DNA from: Branchiostoma belcheri
Taxonomy: Eukaryota > Chordata > Leptocardii > Amphioxiformes > Branchiostomatidae
Assembly (NCBI RefSeq): GCF_001625305.1
Contig: NW_017804018.1
Location: 1-64,000, forward strand
Direction: 5' to 3'
DNA: 64,000 nucleotides
In this document: one piece after another, positions 1-10,566 of the stretch
Layout of the letters: every line of letters begins with the position of its first letter
How positions within the stretch are numbered: the first letter of the stretch is position 1
Notes under the pieces: model-generated
The model's database searches: none
Told to the model about the DNA's origin: nothing
The model's input: only the letters and a program-made list of their open reading frames with translations
Made by a program: the position numbers and the translations under genes

Positions 1-668
1 AGCGTACTTTGTTTAAAATTCGCCTGTATAACGCGTTTCAGGCTCTAAATCATAGGTTTTGCCACGAAAAAAACCGACCAAATTTTTTTTATACGTATAA
101 TGTGCGGAAATTTTTTTAAAAGGTCGGGAGTATTTTTCTTGCACTTCTAACACCTCAGGGGGACGTTAGGAATGCAAGAAAATTTTTTCCGACCATTTCC
201 AAAAGAAATAGCGACTTTGTTAAAATTCGCCTGTATAACGCGTTTCAGGCTCTAAATCATAGGTTTTGCACGAAAAAAACCGACCAAATTTTTTTTATAC
301 GTATAATGTGCGGAAATTTTTTTAAAAGGTCGGGAGTATTTTTCTTGCACTTCTAACACCTCAGAGGGACGTTAGGAATGCAAGAAAATTTTTTCCGACC
401 ATTTCCAAAAGAAATAGCGACTTTGTTAAAATTCGCCTGTATAACGCGTTTCAGGCTCTAAATCATAGGTTTTGCACGAAAAAAACCGACCAAATTTTTT
501 TATACGTATAATGTGCGGAAATTTTTTTAAAAGGTCGGGAGTATTTTTCTTGCACTTCTAACACCTCAGAGGGACGTTAGGAATGCAAGAAAATTATATC
601 CGACCATTTCCAAAAGAAATAGCGACTTTTTTAAAATTCGCCTGTATGACGCGTTTCAGGCTCTAAAT
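1..668. repeat. Tandem array of a ~206-bp unit (about 3.2 copies)
   Basis: The block starting AAAATTCGCCTGTAT recurs at 15, 222, 428 and 633, giving periods of 207, 206 and 205. The copies are nearly identical, with a few point changes and T-run length differences. Each unit contains an imperfect inverted core: GGTCGG then TTTTCTTGCA on one side, TGCAAGAAAA then CCGACC on the other, so one strand can fold into a stem. The array may start outside the window. No coding potential seen. Confidence 0.93.
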
Positions 669-2000
669 AAGGCAGCAGAACACAGTTTTTTGCCTATGGG
701 GATTTCTATAGTTAAGGACCCGGAAGTGACTGACATCGACGCGGATGATAAAAATACAGTAGGGTACCATAGAAAAGCACGAGAAACGAATATGTTAAAA
801 TATAGGGTACGATGTACAAAATAACAAAAAGTACAAAAAGTTATCGTTTTTTTGACATTATGGCGCCCTCTTTTAAATGGCCTCCTGCGGAGCGCACCGG
901 AACTGCAGCCGACTCACCCTGGCAGGCAGCGAAAAGGTCACGCGCATTTATACGCCAACCGAGCAGCCTTCCTTATCTCAATTATGCGATATCAAAGCCG
1001 ACATATTATGGTACCATACGGTAACTTGTATGTCCCGGTGTCATCCACGTTAGGCTGTGTACAAGTGGTGCAAGCTGTTTGTCGCACTCATTTCTTATCC
1101 CTACGTCATCATAAATACTGTGTTCTGCTACCATGATTTCCAGATTAAAAAAACCTCGCTTTTCACCAGCTTCCCGGAAGTCCGTTACCCCATGGGGTGC
1201 GGGGTCATTAACCTCCAGCCGAAATCTTGTGTAACACACGCTAGTATCCAGGTCTGTCGTTTGCTAGCGACGCTGCGAATGGTGACTTGCATTCGATATA
1301 TCAATCCCCAATAACATTCTGGGACAGTTTACATATGTAACGTGTGCACAACGAAGGGTCGCTATCTCTGTATAGATTTGTTATAAAGAACCAGCAGCTG
1401 AGTTACACGAACCCTGCGCGGGGAGAACAAATATGGAAGCGTGGGCGTGAATAATTCCTGCTTATGGTCCTGTCGATCACCATAATTGACTGCAACACGG
1501 TACCAATCAGCGTACATGACGTCACAGGAAGAAGCACATCTTGGATATCCAGGAGTTACGACAAGGCTGGATAGAGCATGTCCTGGATACACCAGAGTTC
1601 AGTAGCCTGACGTCCTAGACAGGCAAGGTAGACAGGTAAGGTAGACAGGCAAAGTGACAGCATAGGCAAGGTAGACAGCTCAGGGTTTTCCATAAACCCC
1701 TTTCAATACGTTAGATCCCATAGATAAATTCAACTACATTCTCAGGATCTCTCAGGGGAGATAACCAATACAGTGTTCAAATAGGAAAATACATTAGATG
1801 TTTCGATCTTAGAGAACACGTTAGAGAATAGTTAACCTTTATTGTTACATCATACATATACTCTGTAACGTTATGTAAGATGACGTTATCCACACATGTA
1901 TTTAGCTTTGTTAGATCTTTAGTTTAGTTGTAGAAGCAGGCTCGTAGAAGTCCCTGTACTTTTTGTTGTGTCAATAAAGAATATATATATTGGTTTATTT
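669..2000. other. No gene recognised
   Basis: Only short open frames without recognisable domains occur here. A small cluster of AGGTAGACAGGCAAG-like imperfect repeats lies at about 1615-1680. From about 1975 the sequence probably becomes the 3' flank of the minus-strand retroelement that follows. Confidence 0.5.
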
Positions 2001-2219
2001 CACAAATACAATAAACAGTACAATTGGTATGTTTCACATCGCAGCCGCAGGCTGAATTGCGTGCACATATTACATATTACTTATTAAAATCATAATGCCG
2101 CAACTGTTTAAAACCCTAGCTTATTTACTTTTAAAAACTAGTAAAGTATATACAATGACACTAAATACAAGGACAATAAATACAACCTGTAGGCAGAAAA
2201 GGACTGTACGGATATCCTA

Positions 2220-3173
2220 CTATACAGAGTTGTTCAACAGTGTGACAAAGTATGGGATTGAGCTCTTTTTATAACGGTCGGTTCTTGCTGGCAACTGGTC
2301 AATCTTTCTGTTCTGTCTGGTCACCCTGACGCTAATGTTACCTCTATGTTCTGGCAACCAGTGACTGTACAGATCGGAGTTGTGTACCTTCTTGGCGAAC
2401 TTAGCACACAGAGCGACTCTTCGGTCTTCAAGTGTTTGGAGTTTCAGCACTTTCAAGGCTGACGAGTAGTTGGTAAAGTTCTTGCCCAGAATAATCTTTG
2501 TTGCTCGACGCTGGATATTTTCAATCTTGCATCTTTGTCTTGTTGTCAAGCCAGGGTGCCATAGTGGCGCAGCGTACTCCAACACGGCGCGGACAAAACA
2601 CGTATAGACAGTCAGAAGGTCTTCTATAGTATAGGCAGGTTGAATTGACGCAAGAAGTCTACATAGTAAGTATAACCTTTGATTCCCTTTCTTAGTAGTG
2701 TCCGTGATGTGGGTGTCCCATTTCAGATCTTCTTGGAATGAGACTCCAAGACACTTGGCTACTTTAACAACTTTCAGCAGGTGACCGTCGATGTTGAGAG
2801 CTGGTGGCGGCGGTGGGTTACGGGAGAAACAAATGTGCATGGCTTTACATTTGCCTGGGTTAAGCTTCATCTTGTTTTCAACTGTCCAGCTTGAGAGCTG
2901 ATCGAGATCGTTCTGTATTCTGGGTGGTTGAGATACGGGTCTGGACTCTATGACGTTCAAATCATCGACGAATGACCACGACGGAGTATCGATGATCCCA
3001 GGTAGTTTGTTGACGTGGACTATGAATACCAAGCTTGGTGCCCTGCGCCAAGCCACAAGTAACAGTAAGACGTTCTGTGTGGGACAACGACCCTTGGTAT
3101 CTTGTCCTCTGGCACCGTCCCTCATGAAAGCTGGCGAGCCAAGGGATGATCCCTGGTCGGACACCATGCTCAA
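2220..3173 (-). mobile_element. Non-LTR retrotransposon reverse transcriptase, C-terminal half
   Basis: The frame encodes the back half of a non-LTR reverse transcriptase. The palm motif reads FVDD instead of the usual YADD, at about residue 86. It is followed by the thumb-type segment with NKMKLNPGKCKAM and then CLGVSFQEDLKWDTHI. The downstream block VLEYAAPLWHPG and QRRATKIILG is the standard connection region of CR1/Daphne-like elements. The endonuclease and front palm are missing, and residues 1-60 do not align with a normal RT, so this is a 5'-truncated copy. The frame stays open for 317 codons, so the insertion is not very old. The element continues leftward as an AT-rich 3' tail. Confidence 0.85.
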
Positions 3174-3250
3174 GTAAAATGCCTCATCGCTATTGTGTGG
3201 TCGACCAAGTCAAAGAATCCGCATTTCTTTTCTTTACTTTGCCATTAGGC

Positions 3251-3359
3251 TAGCCGCGGCGACTGTTGCAGGGCTTCTCTTGCTTGCAGTCTTTTACAGT
3301 AGCCCTAACACTGTAAAAAACTGCAAGCAAGAGAAGCCCTACAACAGTCGCCGCGGCTA
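3251..3359. mobile_element. Palindromic MITE, TAGCC termini, 9-bp target duplication
   Basis: Arms of 49 bp (3251-3299 and 3311-3359) are reverse complements with two mismatches, around an 11-nt loop. The element starts TAGCCGCGG and ends CCGCGGCTA. The exact 9-bp direct repeat CCATTAGGC lies on both sides (3242-3250 and 3360-3368). Flanking 9-bp duplications are typical of Mutator-like (MULE) elements. No protein is encoded. The same termini and 9-bp duplication occur at 5878, 8612 and 30365. Confidence 0.9.
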
Positions 3360-3403
3360 CCATTAGGCATACATTGTACCGTGTGCAATTGTCGTGCATA
3401 AAG

Positions 3404-3618
3404 GAGGGCCTGCAAGCCCTTTTTTGTAAGGCGTAATCAGGCCGTTTTACACTTCGTAATTCGTAGGCAGCCTCCGCAGAAATCAACGTAATTCGTGATT
3501 GGACATTAGCCGCAAATCGTAAAGTCGTAATCAGCTCTGAGACTTTAACGTAATTCGTAATAGGCGGCGAAAATTTTGTGTAATTCGTAATCACTAGTAC
3601 TCCCCCTTGCAGGCCCTC
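3404..3618. repeat. Short element with 13-bp inverted ends and CGTAATTCGTAA motifs
   Basis: GAGGGCCTGCAAG (3404-3416) is mirrored exactly at 3606-3618. Between the ends, variants of CGTAATTCGTAA recur about six times. It looks like a MITE of unknown class. No clear target duplication was found. It lies about 35 bp beyond the right-hand target duplication of the palindromic MITE. Confidence 0.6.
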
Positions 3619-4036
3619 TTAAAGATCTTCCTCTGTCAATGATCTGGTGACCGCAAATAACCCGATAAAACCTGCCTTGGACTCTGATTGGCTTGAATAG
3701 GTCACATGACGTCTACCGCGCTGAGAGGAGACATCTTTGCTCAAGGCAGTGGAGTTTCTCCACGGAATTCTCCACAAATCGGAGTTTCTGCAGAATGACG
3801 GATAAGGGAGAACAAAGAAGAAGTCCCAATAGGTAAGAGGGTAATTTGATACTCTGATAATATTGAAATTTGATGCACTTATATGAAAATATTCTCTAAA
3901 AACACGAACGAATAGAGACGAATATGTCTGGTTTCGCGGGTAACGTTGGTTGTGCCCCCCTCCCCATAATTTAGACCCTCATACCATAGTCATCAGCTAG
4001 TGAGCGGACACACCAGACTGAATGCATATCAGAACA

Positions 4037-4309
4037 GCAAAAGTACCGAAGTAACGGGTTCCTTTCTCAGCACTAGGTGTACAGAGAGGTGAGGCGGCTT
4101 CCAGTGCCGAAGTTACGTCAACACTTGGTGTCCAGTGTCGGCGGCTTCAGCACTGGAAACTCTAAATCGACAAATCAAACCATGCCATTCAGCACTAGAA
4201 TTCCTGTGTGGAGTTTCCTTCCGCACAGGGCCCCGAGTGCCGATGCCACTTTCCCCGCGAGTTCGGCACTGGGTGGCTAGTGAGGAACCCGTTACTTCGG
4301 TACCCTTGC
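4037..4309. mobile_element. hAT-like MITE with 27-bp inverted ends and 8-bp target duplication
   Basis: The left end GCAAAAGTACCGAAGTAAC is mirrored at the right end with two mismatches over 27 bp (4037-4063 against 4283-4309). The 8-bp direct repeat ATCAGAAC lies at 4028-4035 and 4310-4317, one base away from the left end. Eight-base duplications point to the hAT superfamily. The interior is non-coding and holds several CAGTGCCGA and CAGCACT motifs. It is inserted immediately upstream of a retroelement coding remnant. Confidence 0.82.
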
Positions 4310-4527
4310 ATCAGAACTGGAAAAACCCTGAGGTTCCACCACACTGCCCAAACTGTGACGTCTCAGAGACCACCAATCACTACCTGTACCACTGCCCTCG
4401 CTATGACAACAAACGGCATCACATGCTGCTAGAAGCTGACAGCATACATGAGACATACAACATAGAAGAGGAAAACAGAGACACGGATATCGTCCACCCA
4501 AGCCAGAATGAGAGAAGGCCTTTCTGA
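4310..4527 (+). pseudogene. C-terminal zinc-finger remnant of a non-LTR retrotransposon
   Basis: The translation contains CPNCDVSETTNHYLYHCPRY, a C-x2-C...H-x4-C arrangement found at the C-terminus of many jockey/I-like retrotransposon polyproteins. The same kind of motif ends the RT at 31.9-33.2 kb (LCLLCDLHEVENEAHFMFYC). Only this tail is present: the RT domain is missing upstream, where a hAT-like MITE sits instead. The frame ends at 4527. Confidence 0.6.
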
Positions 4528-4679
4528 AGCAGCAAACAAGCAGATGTACCTAATCCTCTCCCGGTACATTGAGAGTACGCACCGTTTCGACGTGCTCTCA
4601 ATAAAGACACTCCCAGCTTCACATAAGCACAAGGCACCAAGACCAAACTACCTAGAGAGACTCTGAGCTGAACCACGCG

Positions 4680-5865
4680 AAAACGAGCACCAAGAGATCA
4701 CGTCTAGGGATATATTAGATGTAAAACAAGGACAACAACAACAATAAGTTATATAATAACGGCAGTGAACCTTAATCTGACGCAACCTTAATCCGACACT
4801 TTTCAACACTCCTCTGTCTGTTAGGATCTAGCACTGATATGCAAAATCTTTTAATTGCTTTACAAACTCAATAAGGTATACAGCATAAAAACTTGAAACA
4901 GTGAGCTAACGAAGTCAACATGTTACATGGAGATGAGGTCATGAAATTTTCAGCCTGTTTTACACTGGTACGGCATGTCGTGGGAGGAAGCTTCCGGAAG
5001 GACAGTGGTCAAAACATAGACAATTTCTTCTTTACATCCTCATGCTATACATTCAACGTCACAGCGAATAAAAAAAAAACAATTAATAAAGTGTCTGTTG
5101 CTGACAAACCACTTGCCTAGAAGTGTCCTTCTTTTTAAGCACAGAGCGAGTTTGTTACGGTCATTCAGCGGCTGATCGAACAAAACCGCCATTTTGAATA
5201 CTTGTTGTTGTTGTTGAAGACGATACCACTAGTCCGTACGTGGACGTGGCAAATGATCGCAACACTTGTATATCGCCAAAATTAATTTAGTGACGAATAC
5301 TTCGGAATAGTGCAGAATAAGCTTTCTGTATGGTAAAATTATCGTAAAATTCTTCAATTATTCCATATTCAAATATTTCTTGCAACGAAATGCCCCGCCG
5401 TAACTGATTCGAATGTGGTCCCCTTCTTTGAAAATTCAATAGTCCCAAGCCACGTGATCTGATGTAGCGATGCCGGCGGTGCACCGGCCTGCCGACTGTT
5501 ACTTTTGATGCCAATGATAACTAGTGTAAGTGTCTGTTGTTTGACAAAGGGATTGAGAAAAAGTGTTGTTGTGAATAGCAAAATTACAGGCAAACAGCTA
5601 CACTGTTGCATGGCGTCGGATTAAGGTTTCGCTTAGAACAGAATACGCAGGGCACGGTGAATCGGGAGCGATGTTAAAGACGCAATTTTCCAGCGATATC
5701 TCAATGGTTGGGAGAGTGACACACACGTAGGTATGGCGTTAAAAACAGGCTACAAGATGCACTCAAGTGTCGGATTAAGGTTCACTGCCGTTACTATCCC
5801 AGTTATAGGATGTTTTCTTCTGAGTAGAAGATAGCGCTAATTTTTAAGTAATGAACAGCAGAGAG
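4680..5865. other. No gene recognised
   Basis: Short frames only. The phrase CGGATTAAGGTTC near 5610-5780, and related ACCTTAATCCGAC phrases in inverted orientation near 4770-4800, suggest the ends of a further degenerate DNA element of about 1 kb spanning this stretch. The boundaries could not be set. Confidence 0.4.
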
Positions 5866-5877
5866 GCAGCAGCAGAC

Positions 5878-5998
5878 TAGCCTGGGTACCATCCTACTTG
5901 TATGCCGGGGCTCCCACAGTCGCTTGCCTAAGAAGTACTACTTCTTAGGGAAGCGACTGTGGGAGCCCCGGCATACAAGTAGGATGGTACCCAGGCTA
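5878..5998. mobile_element. Near-perfect 121-bp palindrome, TAGCC termini, 9-bp target duplication
   Basis: Two 60-bp arms (5878-5937 and 5939-5998) are reverse complements with a single mismatch and one central base. The element begins TAGCCTGGG and ends CCCAGGCTA. The 9-bp repeat GCAGCAGAC flanks it exactly (5869-5877 and 5999-6007). Same class as the elements at 3251, 8612 and 30365. A transcript would form a 60-bp hairpin. Confidence 0.93.
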
Positions 5999-6393
5999 GC
6001 AGCAGACAGTCCATATAGAGCTTTTTACTGCACTCATCTCAGCTGGTTTAAAGACGATTTACCATTAATTCCAACGAAGTACCATTTTTTAAAGCCAGTG
6101 ATTTATGACCCCCCCCCCCAACCTAAAATTTTAGTGCTATTAGACATATTCTTTCTTGTGCACATGTACTCAATCCATACTGATGAGTTTGGGATGCATT
6201 TATGCCATCTTAAACAAAGAAATTTTAACCATTACTTCTACGGAAAAAAGCACACTAAGTAAGTGGCGTGTTTTTTTTCCATAGAAGTAATGGCATGTTG
6301 GACCTAAAGTTTTGCAGTTTCATGCGGTAATTATCTAGGGTTCAAAAATATGCTATAATTCTACTGTAATGGGGGGGGGGGGTCCTAAGTTCG

Positions 6394-6657
6394 CTACTGT
6401 ACCATAAATTTGTCACTTGATGGTTCCTCTATTTTTGAATTTACCTTAACTGTAGGGATGTTCCTGTATATCTCTGCAGTCATGATCAGGAGCTTTTCTC
6501 TAGTAGCTCCTCCATGGAACACAGTCTTGATGTAGCTGTCAATGCTAGTCTCAAAGCCATTGACAACTGTTCTTACTGCAAAGGATCTTTCTGTGATTTC
6601 CAGTTTCGCTGGGGGGATTTTTAATCTCAGGCTATGACTTCTCGTGTTGTATGGGGT
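6394..6657 (-). pseudogene. 3' end of a CR1-like RT, separated from its upstream part
   Basis: Read on the minus strand, the frame gives PYNTRSHSLRLKIPPAKLEI followed by TERSFAVRTVVN. This resembles the last conserved block of CR1/L2-like reverse transcriptases (NTR.HSLKL ... FFSQRVVN.WN). The immediately preceding part of the same ORF is found at 9466-9690. The 2.8 kb between them is a DNA transposon inserted into this retroelement. The frame ends at 6394. Confidence 0.6.
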
Positions 6658-7180
6658 ATCAGGACGACTTGGACCGTTACCAACTCGGCCCATCGCAAAT
6701 TTGGTCAACTCGGCCCACCGCCCTGGTCAACTCGGCCCACCATCCTGGTTAACTCCGCCCACCACCAAATCAACCATGTTGACTATGAAGTTTTTGAAGT
6801 CCAAAACTGCTGGTGCTTGGGCAATCAACAGGATTTTATAGAGACCACGTCTTCACCTTTTTGTTAGACAACTTTGAACTGTAAACTTTGAGTTTTTTTA
6901 AAGTCAAAACCCCGCATGCGCTTGGGAAATCAACATGGCTTTAACCGAGACCGCGACTTTTTGTTAGACAACAAAACTATTGAATTGTTTGGCTATAAAA
7001 CGGGATCCAAAAAAGTCTAGTCATTCAGTGTACCGGAGAGCGACGACTTTGCCCATCGTTAACGTTGTGCCTACCACACGATACTAAACGAATTCATTTG
7101 TTTCACTATTTTAGTACATTCTTACTTTGTTTCATGACGATAATTATGTGACTGTTGTACCGATTACTTTAGTAGAAATA

Positions 7181-9160
7181 CAGTCAAACCTGTACTAGCG
7201 GTCACCTTTGTATAGTGGTCACTCGGCCATAGCGGTCAGTTTTTGCCTGTCCCTTGAATTTTTCCCATTGACGTAACCATTAAGAATCGTGTCTATAGCG
7301 GTCACTGTTCAACGCGGTCAGCGGTCACCCCATTCCGGTCCCGCCGGCATGTCAACACCGCCGATAGCGGTCGCGGCTGACCGTAACCCGCTAAGCACCA
7401 CGGCCGTAACACCACCCAACTCGGACTACAGCCGTTATAAATGAGCCTTGGGATGATTTTCCGATCGCTACATTACTAAAATGTGAACTGAAAATTCGAC
7501 TCCATATGTGTATAAATAAAGGAAAACTTGGTTTTGACACGAAGTTTCTGCGGTCGCGTGTCTTTGATATCGTTTTCCCCAACGCCAGTGCCGTGCGTGC
7601 CGCATGTAGCTTTCAATGGACTCGGCCGCTCGGCAAAGATTACGGCCATTATCTTTACAAAAAAACTTAAGAATATCCACATTTGGTTTTTCGATTCCTT
7701 GAAATGCGTAGATATGTGCCCAGCGTCCGTTTTTCATAGGCATAACTCAAGAAATTTGGGATGGGAAAATGCGCTTCGTGTTTTCCAAGATGGCGCTTGT
7801 GCCAGCAGCAGACGGGTCAATTGGGGTCAACGGACGACTCCACTGTTATGGAGGTACATACACCGAGTTTTCATTAATCTTATAGAATCAAATGACGTAA
7901 TTACATTAATAAATATTTGAAATACATTACTACAAGTAATTTAAGATGTAAATTTAAGACTGTACTAGATATTTTACAAAAGATATAAGCCTGAAAGGAG
8001 CCAATTTTCTGTTGACTACCACATTGGCATAATGGTAGAGGCAGACAACCCACGCGGGAAGAAACCTAAGCCGTAAACAAAGGAGTTTTTCTCTGCGTTT
8101 TCATGTTCAAAAACGACCAAAAACGGAAAGTAACTGGCAACTGACGGACAATTATTTTGCTGTTAACTAAATGGACAGCATCTTGGTACAAAAGAACTTA
8201 TTTACGTGGTTGGAATTCGCTGTGGCGTATGTCGGTCGCGCGAAGCATTCACCAAAGAACAAAAACATGGCGATGTCGTTCTCTTACACTTCTCGACTTA
8301 CTAGTAACGTGGCGATTGCGGAGAAACGATGGCGAAAGCGGAAAGACAGACGCCGAACTTATTCCAAAAGGTGGAAGTGATCGGACTGGCAGAGAGAGTG
8401 TGGAGAAATCGTCGAAAGCTGAGCTTAGATTAAATGAGTTTGCAGTCGGTAGAAATTTGCTTGGAGTTGACAGAAACTTTATTTTTGCTTGTTTTGCTTT
8501 CTTTCTTTAGCCACATGTAGTATGTACACAAGAACAGTAAATGACAACCAGTGATTTTGTATGTTTTAGTGTGAATGGTTTCATTATTTTTCAACCAAGT
8601 ACAACTAAAGTTAGCCTGGTATCCAGTCTGATCGTGATTGGGGGTATTGGGGTGTTTAGGCAGGTTGTGTCTTCGGGGCCTCTAACTAGTAGTCTAAGAG
8701 CTTCCCCCGCCCAGTGCAACAGACCGTCCCAGTAGGAGTGTTACGCTAATCAGAGAGAGTATGCTCGGGGATTTGGTTTCCCCCAACACGATAGTTCGTG
8801 GAGGGCTAATTAATCTCTTGTGAAATACACACCGGGACGCTTATGTGAGGCGGGCGGGCCAGAGCTCTTGCGGCCCCGACCACGAATCAGACTGGATACC
8901 AGGCTAAACTAAAGTAAAAGAACAACAAATTATTGAACTATAACGTTAACAAGTAACGTTACATCCAAAAAGGGGTGCAATGTATGTATTCATATGTTTC
9001 AGAATAAAGACATCTCTGTTGGTACTGAAAGCATCATGTGTCGCTTTTTTTTTGGCGGGGGGGGGGTCAACTAACCGGCTGTTTCTCTATAGTGGTCACC
9101 TGGCCATAGTGGTCAGATTTGGCCAGTCCCTTGAGTGACCACTATAGACAGGTTTGACTG
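7181..9160. mobile_element. pogo/Tigger-like element with CAGTCAAACCTG termini, TA duplication
   Basis: The 5' end CAGTCAAACCTGT and the 3' end ACAGGTTTGACTG are inverted and flanked by TA (7179-7180, 9161-9162). Subterminal copies of AGCGGTCAC or AGTGGTCAC occur at both ends (7197-7330 and 9090-9145). TA duplication plus CAGT...ACC ends fit the pogo/Tigger branch of Tc1/mariner. Short frames inside (for example 8171-8380) show no DDE motif, so it appears non-autonomous. It carries the TAGCC element at 8612. Confidence 0.8.
8612..8906. mobile_element. TAGCC-family element, 295 bp, 9-bp target duplication
   Basis: The ends TAGCCTGGTATCCAGTCTGA (8612) and its mirror image up to 8906 match for about 21 bp, and further with an indel. 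The 9-bp repeat AACTAAAGT flanks it exactly (8603-8611 and 8907-8915). Unlike the 109- and 121-bp members, the interior is not palindromic. It is the innermost layer of the nested stack at 6.4-9.7 kb. Confidence 0.93.
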
Positions 9161-9465
9161 TAGTATGTAAGTAGTAAACCTTCAATCAACATCGTTCGTT
9201 GACTAAGAAGTAGTGCCAGTTGTAGTCGTTATACTTGTGTAAAAAGAAAGAAATTACATTACTTGAATAAACTTTTGATTGTAGATCGATGATATTTGTT
9301 CCAAAATTGACATTGTGTGTGCGTGTGTTTCTGTCTAAATTACTGTCTCCGCGGTATTGGGCCGAGTTGACCAGGTAGATGGGCCGAGTTGACCAGGTAG
9401 ATGGGCCGAGTTGTCTGGGCCAAGTTAGTAATGGTCCGAGTCGTCCGACATTCGGGGTAACCAAG

Positions 9466-9690
9466 GGTTGGAAAAGTGATTCTTTTTCAATGCCTTAAAA
9501 CCCTTTGAGGATTCTAAATACATGTACTTCCAGCATATCCCCTCTGATTCTGAACCTTCTGACTGCTAGGCTTGTCAGTCCCATCCTTTTTAGTCTTTCT
9601 GTATAGCATAAGTCTTGTAGCTCAGGGATCATTTTGCTGGCCCTCCTTTGGACTGCCTCAATAAGGTCTATGCCCTTCTGTAAGTTGTAA
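9466..9690 (-). pseudogene. CR1-like RT fragment, upstream part of the split ORF
   Basis: The minus strand reads KGIDLIEAVQRRASKMIPEL then LCYTERLKRMGLTSLAVRR, the standard post-palm block of CR1/L2-like reverse transcriptases (LE.VQRRATK.IPGL ... ERL..LGL.SL.YRR). One or two frame breaks follow, near GDMLEV. The next expected block is at 6394-6657 beyond the inserted transposon. The rest of the RT is absent, so this is a 5'-truncated, old copy. Confidence 0.75.
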
Positions 9691-10105
9691 CCATCTTAAA
9701 ATAAACTAGAGTTCGGAGGACTCATGCCTTCGACAGTTTGATATTGTTTTGGGGGGTGTTGTGTGTATGTATAGTGTAGGTTTTTTGAAGATGATTATCG
9801 TAGTAATGTTATAGTGGTCAGAGAGTCTTTTTGTGAACGAAGCAACATACTATTTACCTAGCCTGTACCATGTCTTTCTACGGAAATACGGAATGTAGAA
9901 TTCGTCATTTGGTACAGGGGTGCCTTGAGCATATGCTCAAAGAATGATATTTGCAGCTTTGGCATACATCACTTGAAAATGGTGTGAAACAGGTCTTTTC
10001 TAATTGTGTAAAATGGGTCTTTTTGCTATGCCCAAAGAACAAAGAAATATTTTTTAGGCAACAGCAGTTGCAAGGAAATGATCTAGCGTAGTTTTCAATA
10101 CATTA

Positions 10106-10485
10106 GGCCACACCAATTTAATTTGTTGGTTCTCGGATTCGCCCCTTCGTTTTTTTCTGATTTGCAAAAAAAAAAAAAAAATTTGATTCTGGTCCTGAAT
10201 CAACTGAAAAATGCTCATGTTTTGCCCCCAACAGCTGAGGAAAGTCCTTTTCTTCCTAGTTGTTACAGTTTTCCCATCTATCATTGCAGTGGTTTGATTA
10301 AAAGTTCACAATTCAATGTTCAAATTTTAACCCAGCCTTTTGTGTTGACTTCATGGCTCATTTCATAGCATTTAAGCCTATAATAGGATGCCTTAGACCT
10401 GTTTTTATTTTTATTTTTTTTCGCCCTGTCGCTTCATATTTTTTCTGATAAATTCCGAGAACCAACAAATTAAATTGGTGTGGCC
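10106..10485. mobile_element. Harbinger-like MITE, copy 1 (TTA duplication)
   Basis: Inverted ends GGCCACACCAATTTAATTTG (left) and its mirror (right) extend for about 31 bp, to GTTCTCGG. TTA flanks both sides (10103-10105 and 10486-10488). TWA duplications are typical of PIF/Harbinger. A closely similar copy lies at 43753-44121. Some short frames inside are artefacts of its T- and A-rich interior. Confidence 0.88.
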
Positions 10486-10566
10486 TTAACACCTTTGGAA
10501 TACTTGCTCCAGGTTCCAGGTAGAAAATACATGTGCAGTTTGTATCATCAGGAAAATAAGATATTT

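Larger units (their letters stand above)
6660..9450. mobile_element. DNA transposon with ACTCGGCCCA subterminal repeats, carrying further insertions
   Basis: GGACGACTTGGACC (6662-6675) is mirrored as GGTCCGAGTCGTCC (9434-9447). Inside both ends, ACTCGGCCCA-type motifs are repeated three to four times in opposite orientation. The flanks ATGGGGTA (left) and TCGGGGTA (right) look like an 8-bp target duplication with two changes, which suggests hAT, but this is tentative. The element interrupts a CR1-like RT and itself contains the TA-flanked element 7181-9160. No transposase domain was recognised. Confidence 0.7.

Noticed and set aside
852-1592. Several short open frames on both strands
   Set aside because: No recognised domain, no splice or start context, lengths expected by chance.
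8022-8095. tRNA-like A box (TGGCATAATGG)
   Set aside because: No matching B box (GGTTCGANTCC) or acceptor stem follows at the right distance; a chance or decayed match.
9857-9918. TAGCCTGTACCATG...TTGGTACAGG as a fifth TAGCC element
   Set aside because: The right end lacks GGCTA and no 9-bp flanking repeat was found; arms match only for about 9 bp.
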